33,234 bases of DNA from Fodinibius sp050117475 (GCA_050117475.1 JASFMR010000030.1:1-33234), one strand, 5' to 3'. Positions 22,823-32,535 are shown, counted from the stretch's first letter. A program made the numbers and translations. Notes: generated by a model not told the origin, from the sequence alone.

Positions 22823-24515
22823 ATTTCTCAGATTCTTGGTTTAGTGAATCAATATTAATTTCGGATTCGGTAGAAAGTTCCCCGGAAGCGGCTTCAGTGC
22901 CCTCAACCAAAATCGGGAAGGACACGGCAAAGATAGAGCCTTTACCCGGCTCACTCGAAACTTTGATTGTGCCCCCGTTTAGTTGAACCAGGTTTTTGAC
23001 GATGGAAAGACCCAGGCCGTGCCCTTTGGTTTGGGCAGTAAGGGTATCCTCGGCCCGATAGAACTTGTCGAAAATATGGGAAATATCTTTTTTGATCATA
23101 CCGACCCCGTGGTCAACAATCTCAAGCTCTATATTCTTTTTGTTAGCCTGCAGGGTAATACCAAGGTATTTCTCATCACGAGTATATTTCATGGCATTTT
23201 CGATAAGATTGGATAAGATCGTCTCAAAACTGTCAGCATCGATCATCACCGTGGGGAGATCCTCCTCAATTGAAAGGTCAAGCGTAAATCCCTTATTTTC
23301 AATATACCTGCGATGTTCATCCAGGTACGATTTAATCAAATCTCCAATACTTTCAGGTGCAGGTTCAATCAGCGACTGACCGGCGTCAGATTTGGCAACA
23401 TCCAATAGTTTCTCAATCATTTTACGGAGACGGACCGCTTCGTTATAAATGTGGTTACCGTATGTTTTTAATCTTTGTTCATCTTTTACGCGTCCATCCG
23501 CCAGGTTTTCACCGGCAGCCTGCATGACCGCCAGGGGAGTTTTTAACTCGTGGGTTACATTGGCCAGAAACCCGGCTTGCCGTTCGGCCAGTGCACGTTC
23601 TTTTTGAGCGGAAATGAACATAAAAACAAGCGCACCCAGCAGTAAGATCATAGCAGCCCCCAATACCACAAGGTTCTTAAATAATGAGGCATTGGAAGCA
23701 GCCACCGTTGGGGTTTCGGTGAATGAAACCTCCAGTTTCCAATAATCAAAAAAGTCAGGGAAGTTTTGTTCATACTGTATTTTCTTCCGGTCGTATTTGG
23801 CTGTTGGATTACTGCTTGCAATAATCTGGTTGCTGGTCCAGTCGCGCAGCCAAACATTCATGCCCGAGTTTTCGGGATGGCCGAACCTGTCGGCTAATTT
23901 TCGGGGCAGGTATCTGTTTCTCAGAAAATTTTGATTGATCGGCATCGTCAGGTAGCCGAAAATCGAATGATTACTGGGAGTCACCAATACGATGGTAATG
24001 CTGCGATGGCTGTCAAATATAATTTTGTTATTGTATTTATATTGATTAATGAGGCTCTTCATTTGGGTGCGAGCGATACCCATTCCATCACAAACAACCT
24101 CACTGTATTGGGGAGTCTTCTGAAAACGGTGGCTGGATGCATCATATTTCAAAATGTTCGCATGCTCATGACATACATCGGAATCGGAGGGTATGAAATA
24201 GATGGCGTCGTAGATAGAATCTTTGGCGGCTTTATCCAGCAGTGCATTGACCTGTGAATTGAATTGGCCCGTAGCGTTAAAATTTTTTTCCAGCCTTTTT
24301 ATGTCTGAAGAACCAAGCCCAAACAAGCTTTCAAAAAAGCGGTAGCGAATTTTATCGGTAAATTCCGCTATTTGTAATTTTTTATTTTCCTGGGTCGATT
24401 CCAGGGTATTTTTTTTGAGTGCATAAAGGGAATATACATTCATCCCTGTAAGGCCAAGAATGGCAATTACACCGGTAGCCAGTAAAAACCATCGAAGAGA
24501 TCCGTATCGCTTCAT
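22812..24515 (-). CDS. membrane sensor histidine kinase
   Basis: 567 residues: first membrane helix about 9-33, an extracytoplasmic sensor region of about 240 residues (35-275) without a family I can name, second helix about 276-300 (NLVVLGAAMILLLGALVFMF), then the dimerisation domain with phospho-acceptor His322 (NVTHELKTP). The ATPase domain has N box (NLIENAMKYT), G1 (DHGVGM) and G2 (KGHGLGLSIV). No clear HAMP domain between helix 2 and the His box. It phosphorylates the overlapping response regulator. The signal sensed is unknown; the FMN reductase converges on the pair from the other side. Confidence 0.95.
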   Translation of the reverse strand: MKRYGSLRWFLLATGVIAILGLTGMNVYSLYALKKNTLESTQENKKLQIAEFTDKIRYRFFESLFGLGSSDIKRLEKNFNATGQFNSQVNALLDKAAKDSIYDAIYFIPSDSDVCHEHANILKYDASSHRFQKTPQYSEVVCDGMGIARTQMKSLINQYKYNNKIIFDSHRSITIVLVTPSNHSIFGYLTMPINQNFLRNRYLPRKLADRFGHPENSGMNVWLRDWTSNQIIASSNPTAKYDRKKIQYEQNFPDFFDYWKLEVSFTETPTVAASNASLFKNLVVLGAAMILLLGALVFMFISAQKERALAERQAGFLANVTHELKTPLAVMQAAGENLADGRVKDEQRLKTYGNHIYNEAVRLRKMIEKLLDVAKSDAGQSLIEPAPESIGDLIKSYLDEHRRYIENKGFTLDLSIEEDLPTVMIDADSFETILSNLIENAMKYTRDEKYLGITLQANKKNIELEIVDHGVGMIKKDISHIFDKFYRAEDTLTAQTKGHGLGLSIVKNLVQLNGGTIKVSSEPGKGSIFAVSFPILVEGTEAASGELSTESEINIDSLNQESEKYVS

Positions 24516-24558
24516 AAAGAATATTTCTTCATTCCTTAACCCAATTAATAATAAGCAC

Positions 24559-24588
24559 TAAAGGTAAGAAATTATAAAAGTTTACAAA
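24559..24588 (-). promoter_or_regulatory. possible promoter of the kinase-regulator operon
   Basis: On the minus strand TTTG (24588-24585), 18 bases, then TACCTTTA (24566-24559), one mismatch to the -7 consensus. About 44 bases before the kinase start. Confidence 0.4.
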
Positions 24589-24638
24589 TAGTGGCTGATA
24601 TTATTTACTGAATTTAATACCTGTTGGCTTAAAATAGC

Positions 24639-24666
24639 AAAAGGGCACTTTAGAAGTGCCCTTTTT
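24639..24666 (-). terminator. bidirectional intrinsic terminator
   Basis: AAGGGCACTT (24641-24650) and AAGTGCCCTT (24654-24663), a perfect 10-bp stem with a 3-base loop. It is flanked by A-rich bases on the left and T on the right. On the minus strand it ends the peptidase gene, 20 bases after its stop. Confidence 0.88.
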
Positions 24667-24685
24667 GCCATGGTTTTTTGAAAGA

Positions 24686-26734
24686 CTATTTTTGCCAAGT
24701 GTTATTGGTTCGGTCGGCGTCGGGATATTTCTGTCCCGGATCGACGACCACTTTGGTGACGTCACCCGGCTGGGTAATCATAATCACGGCCCTGGTTGCC
24801 CCCTTGAGCCAGCGCTCAACCGGAACAGACCGGGTAATTGTGGACCCGTCATTCATCGTAATTTCAACGGTCGCGGGCATGGGTACCCGTCCCCGGTCTT
24901 CAATTACAATACGTGTACCTTGATCGGTTTTGGCAACAGTGCCCACCGCCTGGTCGAGCGTCCAGGTTTCATAGTACCAGCTTCTCCAGAACCATCCTAG
25001 GTCCCGTCCGCTGACATCTTCAAATGTGTTGAATAAATCCCATGGATAAGGATGTTTGTACTGCCAACGCTGCATAAAGGTATGGAAAGCTTTGGTAAAG
25101 GTTTTCTCACCCAGCAGATTGCGCAGACTGACAAGCATTGATGCTGGTTTTGGATAGGAAGCGACATTATATGCAAAGGGATTGTAATGATAATCCGAGC
25201 GACGCATTATGGGGCCTTCATAGTCGGTTCCCGCTATGCGTAAATAGGCATTGAAATCTGTAATGTTGGCATCAGGGCCGTTAGGAAATTTTTCATTTTT
25301 GGCCTGGTTCTCGTTGAACGTAGTCGTACCCTCATCCATCCAGGCATATCGCCGTTCGTTGTTGCTAAGCTGCATTGGAACCCACATGTGGGCCAGCTCG
25401 TGAGCAATTACAGCATAAAGGGACCGCTCCGATGCTCCATTATAGGAGCCAATAAGGGTCATCATCGGAAATTCCATGCCTCCGCCTATGATGCCGCCGC
25501 CTTCGACTGAAGTCATATGAGGCCACGGGTATTTCAGCCCTGTAAACTTTGACAGGAAAGCGATGGCATCACTTGTATAGCGAGCTCCGTGCGTCCATAA
25601 AGGGGCTGTGTCTCGGTAGATAGAAGTGATATCCGTATAGTCGTCCTGTCCGTCACCGTCTCTGTCGCCAACATTTGCCCGGGTGGCATCCCACATCGAT
25701 TCCTTGGTCACACTAAAGGCAAAATCCCTTACATTTTGTGCGGAAAAGTTCCATGTCACTTTGCCGTCTTTGGCAGGCTGGGTAACATTTCCAAAATCAT
25801 CTTTAGTAACTACATGCATAACCGAATCACTTTTATGTGCAAGCTGGAGCCGCTTATAAATGTCTTCTTTCAGGATATTTTTGCCATTGGCCAGTTTCCC
25901 GGTGGAAGCCACCAGCCATTGCTCCGGAACGGTAATATCCACATTATAATTGGCGAAATCGTGATAGAATTCGGCATTCCCCAGAAATGGGTCGGTAAAC
26001 CACCCATTGACGTCATCATAGACCCGCATTTGGGGATACCAATAAGCAATGTAATACAAGTTGTTATTGCTGCGCCCCATACGGCCGCCGATTCCTTTTT
26101 GGGGGACTTTGAAATCCCATGAAACCCTGATCTTTGTTGAATCACCGGGAGCCAAAACTTTTGACGGACGAATAATCATTTGGGTGCCATTCACCGCATA
26201 TCCTGAGGGGGCATTCCTGGATTGCAGTTCATTTAGTGTCTCCCCGTCGACAGCCAGGTTATGTAAGTGAATGCCGCCGGTTATTTCGGCCGGCCTGTTT
26301 CGCACGATACTTTCTTTATGGAAATTCTGAGTGAGCTCCAGAAAGAGTTGGTTCAGGGTGTCGGGTGAATTGTTATAGTAGGTGATTACTCCATTTCCCT
26401 TAACCAAGGTATCAGCCGGCACGACTTCCACGTCCAGATCATAGTTTGTCCACTGTTTCCAATATTTGGGGCCCGGTTCGCCCGACATGGTTCGGGTTCC
26501 CTTTTCCACAGCCCGGTAAAAGGCATTGGGAATTTCCTCGGTTATTGGATTGGGAACGGGGCGGTTCATCTCAGAAGGCAGTTGGTGGGTACCGTCCGGC
26601 ATTGCTTTAGTGGTATCTGCCGGTATTTGCTCATTCGTCATTTTTTTGGAGCCGGCGCAGCCTGAGAGGAAGAAGGTCAATACCAAGAATGCGGAAAGAA
26701 GCTTATCTACGTATTTTTGTGATATATGCAACAT
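24686..26734 (-). CDS. M1-type zinc metallopeptidase, lipoprotein
   Basis: 682 residues. The N-terminus has a lipoprotein signal with lipobox LSGC and lipidated Cys26. Zinc-site motif HELAH (His445, Glu446, His449) is followed after exactly 18 residues by Glu468 (WMDEGTT), the HEXXH-X18-E pattern of M1 gluzincins. The substrate-side GGGMEFP (variant of the GAMEN exopeptidase motif) sits just before it. A Tyr/Trp-rich N-terminal beta domain precedes. Likely an envelope-anchored aminopeptidase that trims peptides outside the cytoplasm. A calcium-like GDRDGDGQDD loop lies in front of the catalytic domain. The receiver gene lies upstream, 43 bases away on the same strand. Confidence 0.93.
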   Translation of the reverse strand: MLHISQKYVDKLLSAFLVLTFFLSGCAGSKKMTNEQIPADTTKAMPDGTHQLPSEMNRPVPNPITEEIPNAFYRAVEKGTRTMSGEPGPKYWKQWTNYDLDVEVVPADTLVKGNGVITYYNNSPDTLNQLFLELTQNFHKESIVRNRPAEITGGIHLHNLAVDGETLNELQSRNAPSGYAVNGTQMIIRPSKVLAPGDSTKIRVSWDFKVPQKGIGGRMGRSNNNLYYIAYWYPQMRVYDDVNGWFTDPFLGNAEFYHDFANYNVDITVPEQWLVASTGKLANGKNILKEDIYKRLQLAHKSDSVMHVVTKDDFGNVTQPAKDGKVTWNFSAQNVRDFAFSVTKESMWDATRANVGDRDGDGQDDYTDITSIYRDTAPLWTHGARYTSDAIAFLSKFTGLKYPWPHMTSVEGGGIIGGGMEFPMMTLIGSYNGASERSLYAVIAHELAHMWVPMQLSNNERRYAWMDEGTTTFNENQAKNEKFPNGPDANITDFNAYLRIAGTDYEGPIMRRSDYHYNPFAYNVASYPKPASMLVSLRNLLGEKTFTKAFHTFMQRWQYKHPYPWDLFNTFEDVSGRDLGWFWRSWYYETWTLDQAVGTVAKTDQGTRIVIEDRGRVPMPATVEITMNDGSTITRSVPVERWLKGATRAVIMITQPGDVTKVVVDPGQKYPDADRTNNTWQK

Positions 26735-26777
26735 GCTGTAATGCTCTTATTTGTATTAATATTTAAAATGAACGTAG

Positions 26778-27158
26778 CTATGACTCGAGAGAGAAGTGCT
26801 TGGCTATTGATTTTTTGAGGTCGTCAAACTCGATAGGTTTAGTAAGATAATCCAGGTAGTTGGTTTCTTTGGCTCTTTCCACGTGAAATGGATCCGAATT
26901 TCCCGTGATATAGATGACCGGGACATCCGAAAATTTTCGAATCTCCAACATCGCATCGATACCGTCGATCTCACCTTCCAGAGAAATATCCATAACGATT
27001 AAATCCGGGTCGATTTTTTGGGTTGTTTCGATTGCGGTTTTCCCGTAAACGAGTTCGCCCTCAGTTTCAAAGCCAAGACGTTCCAGATAACTTTCATAGA
27101 GAAGGTTAAGAATTAGATCGTCCTCAACAATGATAACCGTCTTCTGTTTTTTATCCAT
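26778..27158 (-). CDS. single-domain response regulator (receiver)
   Basis: 126 residues, a receiver alone: Asp13/Asp14 acidic pair, phospho-acceptor Asp57 (IVMDISLEG), Thr of YITG and Lys of LTKPIEF. There is no output domain, so it acts by protein contact, as a CheY-like or phosphorelay part. No kinase is adjacent; the nearest is the one at 22812. A weak promoter can be seen on the minus strand (TTG, 19 bases, TATCTTAA) within 27159-27260. It may be co-transcribed with the peptidase 43 bases downstream. Confidence 0.9.
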   Translation of the reverse strand: MDKKQKTVIIVEDDLILNLLYESYLERLGFETEGELVYGKTAIETTQKIDPDLIVMDISLEGEIDGIDAMLEIRKFSDVPVIYITGNSDPFHVERAKETNYLDYLTKPIEFDDLKKSIAKHFSLES

Positions 27159-27554
27159 ATACTTATAATCACTTTTTCGATGACGTGTTTAAGATAGCAA
27201 AAACGAGATATAAGACAATCTATTTCTCTCTTTTTATTTAACACTTTTTGGGGTTTTGAATGTGATAAGGGGCCTTTTTCATGATTTACCCTCTCATGGT
27301 CTCCCATTTTCGCTGAAGCGGTTCTGATAGTTGTCGTTTTGGGGCTTTGTAAATTTAAATGAATCGCTTTGTTGTCCGACTTCATTTTTCATATCCGGCC
27401 AATGGATTTGTGAAGCCGCTTTACGGGTCCAGGGATTCCATCTTTTAGTCATGTAAGGCCAACTACTACAGGAAGTTCATAACCTACTCTCTACCGTAGA
27501 ACTATAATTATGAGTTAACTAAAGTATTATTTCAACAAACTCAGGAGTGGCATT
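27159..27554. other. 396-base gap without a gene
   Basis: It separates the minus-strand receiver gene from the plus-strand flavoprotein gene, so it must hold both promoters. On the minus strand a weak TTG-N19-TATCTTAA lies within 27159-27260. No good -7 box was found for the plus strand. The reading frames that cross it show no protein-like composition, and I see no RNA gene. Confidence 0.5.
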
Positions 27555-28829
27555 ATGGCAGCACAACCGCACATCCTTATTCTTGGTACCAACTTTGCCG
27601 GTTTAACAACGGCCCGCCTAATACGAGAGTATGCGGGAAAGAAAGTGCGAATGACCTGCATCGATCGTAAGCCGTATTTAACCTTTATTCCCAATATTCC
27701 CATTGAGGTATGGAATAATAATAACCCTGAGACCGAGCTGCACCTGCCTTTCATCAAGTTCCTGGAAAGGGATAATATTGATTTTATTCAGGGTGAGGTA
27801 CGGGAAATAGATCTGGAACGTAAAATAGTTGGATTCAAGCCGGTGGAACGTCCCGGTTCGGCAGTCGAAGAAATTTCTTATGATTACCTGGTAATTGCCC
27901 TGGGCAATAAATTGGCCTTCGATGAGATTGAGGGTTTTGGTAAGTACGGACACACCTTCACGGACACTTATTACGGGGACAAAGTACGGAGGTACCTGCA
28001 TGAAGGCGGGTACAAAGGCGGACCGATTGCCGTGGGTTCGGATCTGTTCATCCAGGGTAAAAGTGATAAACTGCCCGATGTGCCGGTAGCTGAAGCTGCG
28101 TGTGAGGGTCCGCCTGTAGAAATTTCCTTTTCTATGGCTGAATGGCTGAAAAAGCGTGGTATGGGAGGGGCTGAAAAGATTACTATGTTTACTCCGGCCG
28201 AGGTGATTGCCGAAGATGCCGGAAAGCAGATATTGGACCAGCTGTTGCCGATGGTTGAAAATATGGGCTATGGCTATAAGGCCAATACCCGGGGAATTAA
28301 GCGTATCTACGAGGACGGTATCGAATTTAAAGACGGAAGCAGTCTAGATGCGGAACTCAAAATCATTTTCCCCAACTGGGTTCCTCACGACTTTCTCAAA
28401 GGACTGCCTATTTCCGATGATCAGGGCTTCATTATTACGGACCTTTATATGCGAAACCCGGATTATCCCGAGGTCTTTGCCGTGGGGGATGCCGCATCTG
28501 TCACGGTGCCCAAGTTAGGTTCAATTGGACACCTTGAGGCCGAAGTGTTGGCTAAAGTATTGGGACAAGAAGTAGGAGGCTATCAACCAAAAGGAGAGAT
28601 TGAGCCGCTTAAATTCAAGTTGATTTGTATGGGAGACATGGGTGGCTTTAAGGGTTTTTATATGCATACCGATGAATGGTGGGGAGGGAATACCAGTATT
28701 TTAAAAATGGGTTACACCCCGCATGCATTAAAGATGGGGTTCAAGGCCATGTATTATACCCTCGGCGGTAAGATCCCCAGCTGGGGCCTGCCACTGTCCG
28801 AAGGCATTGCCGATCATACACTTATCTAA
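27555..28829 (+). CDS. sulfide:quinone oxidoreductase-like flavoprotein
   Basis: 424 residues of the two-dinucleotide-binding-domain family. FAD loop GTNFAG (11-16), second FAD site with VFAVGDAASV. Two cysteines fall where SQR and flavocytochrome c keep their redox pair: Cys183 (EAACEGPPVE) and Cys358 (LICMGDMGG). The third, usual near 128 in canonical SQR, is absent. The C-terminus (PHALKMGFKAMYY and GLPLSEGIADHTLI) is amphipathic and suits membrane attachment. It likely oxidises sulfide or a low-molecular thiol and passes electrons to quinone. An NDH-2-like role is the alternative. AGGAG at 27543-27547 marks the start. Confidence 0.85.
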   Translation: MAAQPHILILGTNFAGLTTARLIREYAGKKVRMTCIDRKPYLTFIPNIPIEVWNNNNPETELHLPFIKFLERDNIDFIQGEVREIDLERKIVGFKPVERPGSAVEEISYDYLVIALGNKLAFDEIEGFGKYGHTFTDTYYGDKVRRYLHEGGYKGGPIAVGSDLFIQGKSDKLPDVPVAEAACEGPPVEISFSMAEWLKKRGMGGAEKITMFTPAEVIAEDAGKQILDQLLPMVENMGYGYKANTRGIKRIYEDGIEFKDGSSLDAELKIIFPNWVPHDFLKGLPISDDQGFIITDLYMRNPDYPEVFAVGDAASVTVPKLGSIGHLEAEVLAKVLGQEVGGYQPKGEIEPLKFKLICMGDMGGFKGFYMHTDEWWGGNTSILKMGYTPHALKMGFKAMYYTLGGKIPSWGLPLSEGIADHTLI

Positions 28830-28912
28830 TGAGGTATTCTACACGGCTGGTAATATTATCAATACATAGTCCCGTTCGTCACAAATTTGTGTATTAAGGA
28901 GGAAAGCTGAGT

Positions 28913-28933
28913 ATGTTCAATTTGCCCATGTAA
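28913..28933 (+). other. minimal ORF with a strong ribosome-binding site
   Basis: AAGGAGG at 28896-28902 lies 10 bases before ATG; the frame reads only MFNLPM before TAA. It sits in the 185-base gap before the hydrolase gene. It may be a leader or chance. Confidence 0.2.
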
Positions 28934-29014
28934 AAGGATGAAGCTTTCACACTCTTTTATTTAGCAGTATTAATAAGTAAATAGGGCTTTTAATATTATC
29001 AGACTTTCTATTGC

Positions 29015-30097
29015 ATGCCTTATGTAAAATATTCTATTCGATACGCCCTGCTGTTTTTTGGGGTGGCTATTTGGGGATTTGGGTGTAACTCACCGGGACC
29101 TGCCAATGAAAACCTAATGGGAGCTTACGATACAGGCTCTTATGCTGTTGGGTTTAAATCTTTATTTGTGCATGATACCTCTCGGACCGTAGCAGATTCT
29201 GCATTACGGCCGGTACAAATCGGATTTTGGTATCCCCGTAAGCCTAGTGAAGAGCATCACAAGATGACATTCAGAGATTACTTTATGCTCTCAACCCAGG
29301 AAAAAGGGCCTCAAAAAGTGAATCCCGATTCTGTTGTTGAAAACTATAAAAAGCTGGCGACACAATTTGGCGTTAGCCGGGATGGTATTGACAGCCTGTT
29401 TTCGGTTTCCTTTATTGCTCGTAAAGATGCACCTGTTGCGGAAGAGCCTTTCCCGCTGGTTATGATCGGCCAGGGCAATATGCAGACGATCTTTCACCAG
29501 GTGGTGCTCTGTGAATATTTAGCCAGCCGGGGTTTCTATGTATTGACAACACCGTCTCCCACCCGCATAACCGGTTTTTACAAAGACTATCAGGGAGTTG
29601 TTGCCAAAGCTTGGGAACAAGCTGACGACCTTGCTTTTGCCCGGCAAAAAGTGCTTCAAACGATAGGAAGAGATAAAATTTCTACCGGTATTGTCGCATA
29701 CAGTTTTAGTGCTCGTGCGGCTTTGCTTTATGTCATGGAACATCCCGATGTAAAAGCTTTGGTTAGCCTGGATGGAGGCATTGGCAATAAAATGGGTAAA
29801 GGATGGATTGACTATGTCGATGATTTCGAGCCCGGGCACATAAAGGTGCCAATCCTTCATATCTATCAGGAGGGTGATGAAGTTGTGCAGCCCGATTTTG
29901 ACCTAATCAACAGCCTGGGAAGCTCTACCAAGAAGTTTGTCGAGATCGACAGTGTGAATCACGGTTTTTTCATGGTTATGGGAGCGGCGGATGGGGCGAT
30001 CCCGTCTTTTATGAAAGAACCTTATCCCGGGGCCCGCAACAGGTATAAGAGGATATTGAACGAGACGGGGAAGTTTCTGGATAGCCATTTGAAATGA
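29015..30097 (+). CDS. alpha/beta hydrolase family protein, exported
   Basis: 360 residues. The first 24 are a signal sequence ending WGFGC; the Cys24 fits a lipoprotein only loosely, because the -3 and -2 residues are unusual. Domain pattern matches the dienelactone hydrolase/PAF-acetylhydrolase type group: a long N-terminal strand region (VQIGFWYPRK), FPLVMIGQGN for the oxyanion side, a nucleophile at Ser230 in VAYSFSARAA, the Asp of YQEGDEV and His of VNHGFFM. The elbow reads A-Y-S-F-S instead of G-X-S-X-G. Probably an envelope esterase or lipase-like enzyme. Monocistronic; no clear terminator. Confidence 0.8.
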   Translation: MPYVKYSIRYALLFFGVAIWGFGCNSPGPANENLMGAYDTGSYAVGFKSLFVHDTSRTVADSALRPVQIGFWYPRKPSEEHHKMTFRDYFMLSTQEKGPQKVNPDSVVENYKKLATQFGVSRDGIDSLFSVSFIARKDAPVAEEPFPLVMIGQGNMQTIFHQVVLCEYLASRGFYVLTTPSPTRITGFYKDYQGVVAKAWEQADDLAFARQKVLQTIGRDKISTGIVAYSFSARAALLYVMEHPDVKALVSLDGGIGNKMGKGWIDYVDDFEPGHIKVPILHIYQEGDEVVQPDFDLINSLGSSTKKFVEIDSVNHGFFMVMGAADGAIPSFMKEPYPGARNRYKRILNETGKFLDSHLK

Positions 30098-30150
30098 ACG
30101 AGAGATTCCCGAAAGTGTCGTCCCGCAAGCCCGGAATATTGGTCTGGATT

Positions 30151-30449
30151 CTGAAACAAGCATAAGATGACAAAGTGAGAATAACGGGGCGTAGTTGTCC
30201 ATTAAATAATGTTGCGATATTGCCTTTTATCTCTTGGGTAGTCAACTTCAGAAAGCCCTAAATGGTTATATTTTGAAGCAACGAAAGTGTTAGGCCAGAC
30301 CTCTTTTATTGACCCTTTTACTATTCTTGAACTTCCACAGTGTCGGTTCTTTGGAATATATACAGTCGAAAATATTACAATACGTACTTTTTTCTACTTC
30401 TCGTGGAATAGCTATTCAAGATAGTCAGGGCATCCCGACCTTGTTTCAG
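30151..30449. repeat. inverted pair of REP-like sequences in the 30098-30495 gap
   Basis: CTGAAACAAG at 30151-30160 and its inverse CTTGTTTCAG at 30440-30449, each with similar flanks (GGATTCTGAAACAAG; CCCGACCTTGTTTCAGGGTC). Sequences of this kind are a common dispersed repeat in Bacteroidota (from memory). The 398-base gap between the convergent hydrolase and S9 peptidase genes holds nothing else I can support. Confidence 0.45.
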
Positions 30450-30495
30450 GGTCTAATTACAAACAGTTCTTTATAGGTTATTTGATCAACGATTC

Positions 30496-32481
30496 TTACT
30501 TCACATATTTCACCAACCAGTCAATCCATCGTTTGTATACGTCGGTTGTCCGCACGATGCTGTGTGGGAAATGAGAATCAACAGGATAGGCGTAGAATTC
30601 TACATGCACCCCGTTATCGCGCAGGGCATGGTACATTTGGTAGCTGTTGACAATCGGAACATTGGGATCACCCACATCCCCCATAATAAGTGTTGGGGCT
30701 TTTACCTTATGGGCATAGGTGATGGGCGATTGTTCCCGCCAAATCTTTTTGTATTTCTCGATGTAAGGGGATCCGCCAAAGAAATATAGATCGTCGGTCT
30801 GGTAAAAGGCGATGGTATAATCAAGCACCCAGTCGTTGAGAGCAGCACCTTCGACTGCTGCTTTCCATTTATCGGGATAGTTGCCGTTCAGCCACGAGGT
30901 CATATACCCTCCGTACGACCATCCCGAGACACCCATTCGAGTAGTGTCAATCATGCCCGTTTGTACCAATTTCCCGAGTCCCGCCATAACATCGTTCCCC
31001 GGGCCTTCGCCCGTATCGCGGTAGATGGCGTGCTGGTAGGCATCGCCCAGGTTAATGCTTCCACGGTAATTGGGTTGAAAAACAAAGAATCCTTCGGCTG
31101 CCAACAGTTGAGGAAGCGGTGAAAAGGGCACAGTAGAAGCTCCTTCCGGGCCGCCGTGAATGACTAATACCAATGGATATCTCTTGCCCTTTTCAAAATT
31201 CAGGGGGTAGGTTAGCACTCCGTCTTCGTCAAAACCGTCGGGGCCTTTCCAATTGATGCCTTCTGCTTTTGCCAGGGCAAGAGAGTCCACGAAACCGTTA
31301 AGGTTTGTGAGTCGCTTTGGCGTGCCATTGACTGAATTCATAACATACAGCTCTTCGGGATGATCGGGAGTACTGCCCGTAAAGGCAATGGTGCCGTTAT
31401 TTGAAATGCTCAACCCGCGGCCCGGATTAACGTTGCCCAGATCCAGTTGTTCGGCATTTCCCTTCACAGGCTGTTTCCAGAAAACGGAGTTTGTGCCTTT
31501 ATATCCCGTCAGGAGCATTGAGCTCCCATCTGGAAGCCAGGCATAGTCATTGATATTTCGGGCCAGGGCGCGTGTGATATCGGTTGTCTCACCGTCCTTG
31601 CTAATATAGACTGCCGTACCGTTATTCTGGTCACCGTTCCTGGGGCGCATGAAAGCAAGGGTATTTCCTTTGGGGGCATACATCGGATCGCCGGATCCTT
31701 CATCCGAAACCACCGTCCGTATCTCGGCCCCGCCGGTATCCACTTCAGCAATAGTAGAATGCCAGGCATTGCCGAACCAGACGTCAGGAAATTTCTGAAA
31801 GACAATGGATTCCCCATTTGGTGCCCACGTCAATGGCGAAATGCTTCCCTGGTCAGTACTAAGGCTCCATGAGCCCTTGGTTAGTCGCTTGGGTTTGCCT
31901 CCCTCAGAAGATACGATCCAAAGATGCCAGGGGTAAACTGCGGCGCGGGTCGTATAATTATTGTCCGTCACCTTAAAAGCGTCTTCATGGTGCTTTATGG
32001 CTTTGGGATTGGGTACCGTATCCTGTGCCACAAAAGCAATTTCAGTACCGTCGGGGCTCCATGAATATTCCGCAATACCCGTCTTTGACTTGGTAATGCG
32101 AACAGGATCACCGCCTTGCATTGACATCACATAGATTTGTGATTTTTCGGTATCCCGGTCTTTGGAAAGGAACGCCAGCCTGGTACCATCCGAAGACCAT
32201 TGGGGTTGGGAGATTCCCTCGCGGTTAAAGGTGACGCTGCGTGAGGTTCCACTTTCCACATCCACCAGCTCGATTTCCTGCTTGTTTCCATCTTTTTTCC
32301 AGTCCGGACGCGAGACGACAATAGCAATACGGCTGCCATCCGGTGCAATACGCGGACTTGAGATACGCACAAGTTTTCGGAGGTCGGTGAGCTTGAAAGG
32401 CTGCGTTTGTACTTGTGCCAGTGAAATGTTTGCAATAAGACTAATAAAGATGACCGAGATAATACGACTTGCCTGTTTCAT
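30496..32481 (-). CDS. S9-family (prolyl oligopeptidase-type) exported peptidase
   Basis: 661 residues. A signal peptide of about 22 residues ends at ISLAQ. Residues about 30-390 form a WD40/TolB-like beta-propeller, with repeats such as APDGSRIAIV, SSDGTRLAFLSK and SPDGTEIAFVAQD. The alpha/beta-hydrolase catalytic domain follows, with Ser522 (GWSYGG), Asp605 (GDVGDPNVP) and His637 (DSHFPH). This is the dipeptidyl/acyl-aminoacyl peptidase group of S9, common in peptide-eating marine bacteria. It is periplasmic. A full promoter lies at 32536-32567. Confidence 0.95.
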   Translation of the reverse strand: MKQASRIISVIFISLIANISLAQVQTQPFKLTDLRKLVRISSPRIAPDGSRIAIVVSRPDWKKDGNKQEIELVDVESGTSRSVTFNREGISQPQWSSDGTRLAFLSKDRDTEKSQIYVMSMQGGDPVRITKSKTGIAEYSWSPDGTEIAFVAQDTVPNPKAIKHHEDAFKVTDNNYTTRAAVYPWHLWIVSSEGGKPKRLTKGSWSLSTDQGSISPLTWAPNGESIVFQKFPDVWFGNAWHSTIAEVDTGGAEIRTVVSDEGSGDPMYAPKGNTLAFMRPRNGDQNNGTAVYISKDGETTDITRALARNINDYAWLPDGSSMLLTGYKGTNSVFWKQPVKGNAEQLDLGNVNPGRGLSISNNGTIAFTGSTPDHPEELYVMNSVNGTPKRLTNLNGFVDSLALAKAEGINWKGPDGFDEDGVLTYPLNFEKGKRYPLVLVIHGGPEGASTVPFSPLPQLLAAEGFFVFQPNYRGSINLGDAYQHAIYRDTGEGPGNDVMAGLGKLVQTGMIDTTRMGVSGWSYGGYMTSWLNGNYPDKWKAAVEGAALNDWVLDYTIAFYQTDDLYFFGGSPYIEKYKKIWREQSPITYAHKVKAPTLIMGDVGDPNVPIVNSYQMYHALRDNGVHVEFYAYPVDSHFPHSIVRTTDVYKRWIDWLVKYVK

Positions 32482-32535
32482 ACTGAGATTACTTAGTTGT
32501 GGGCCGGGAAAGCGCCTTGTTTCAAGGGATCAAGA

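Noticed and set aside
27113..27385. 90-codon minus-strand frame upstream of the receiver
   Set aside because: Overlaps the receiver start in another frame, low-complexity and no ribosome-binding site.
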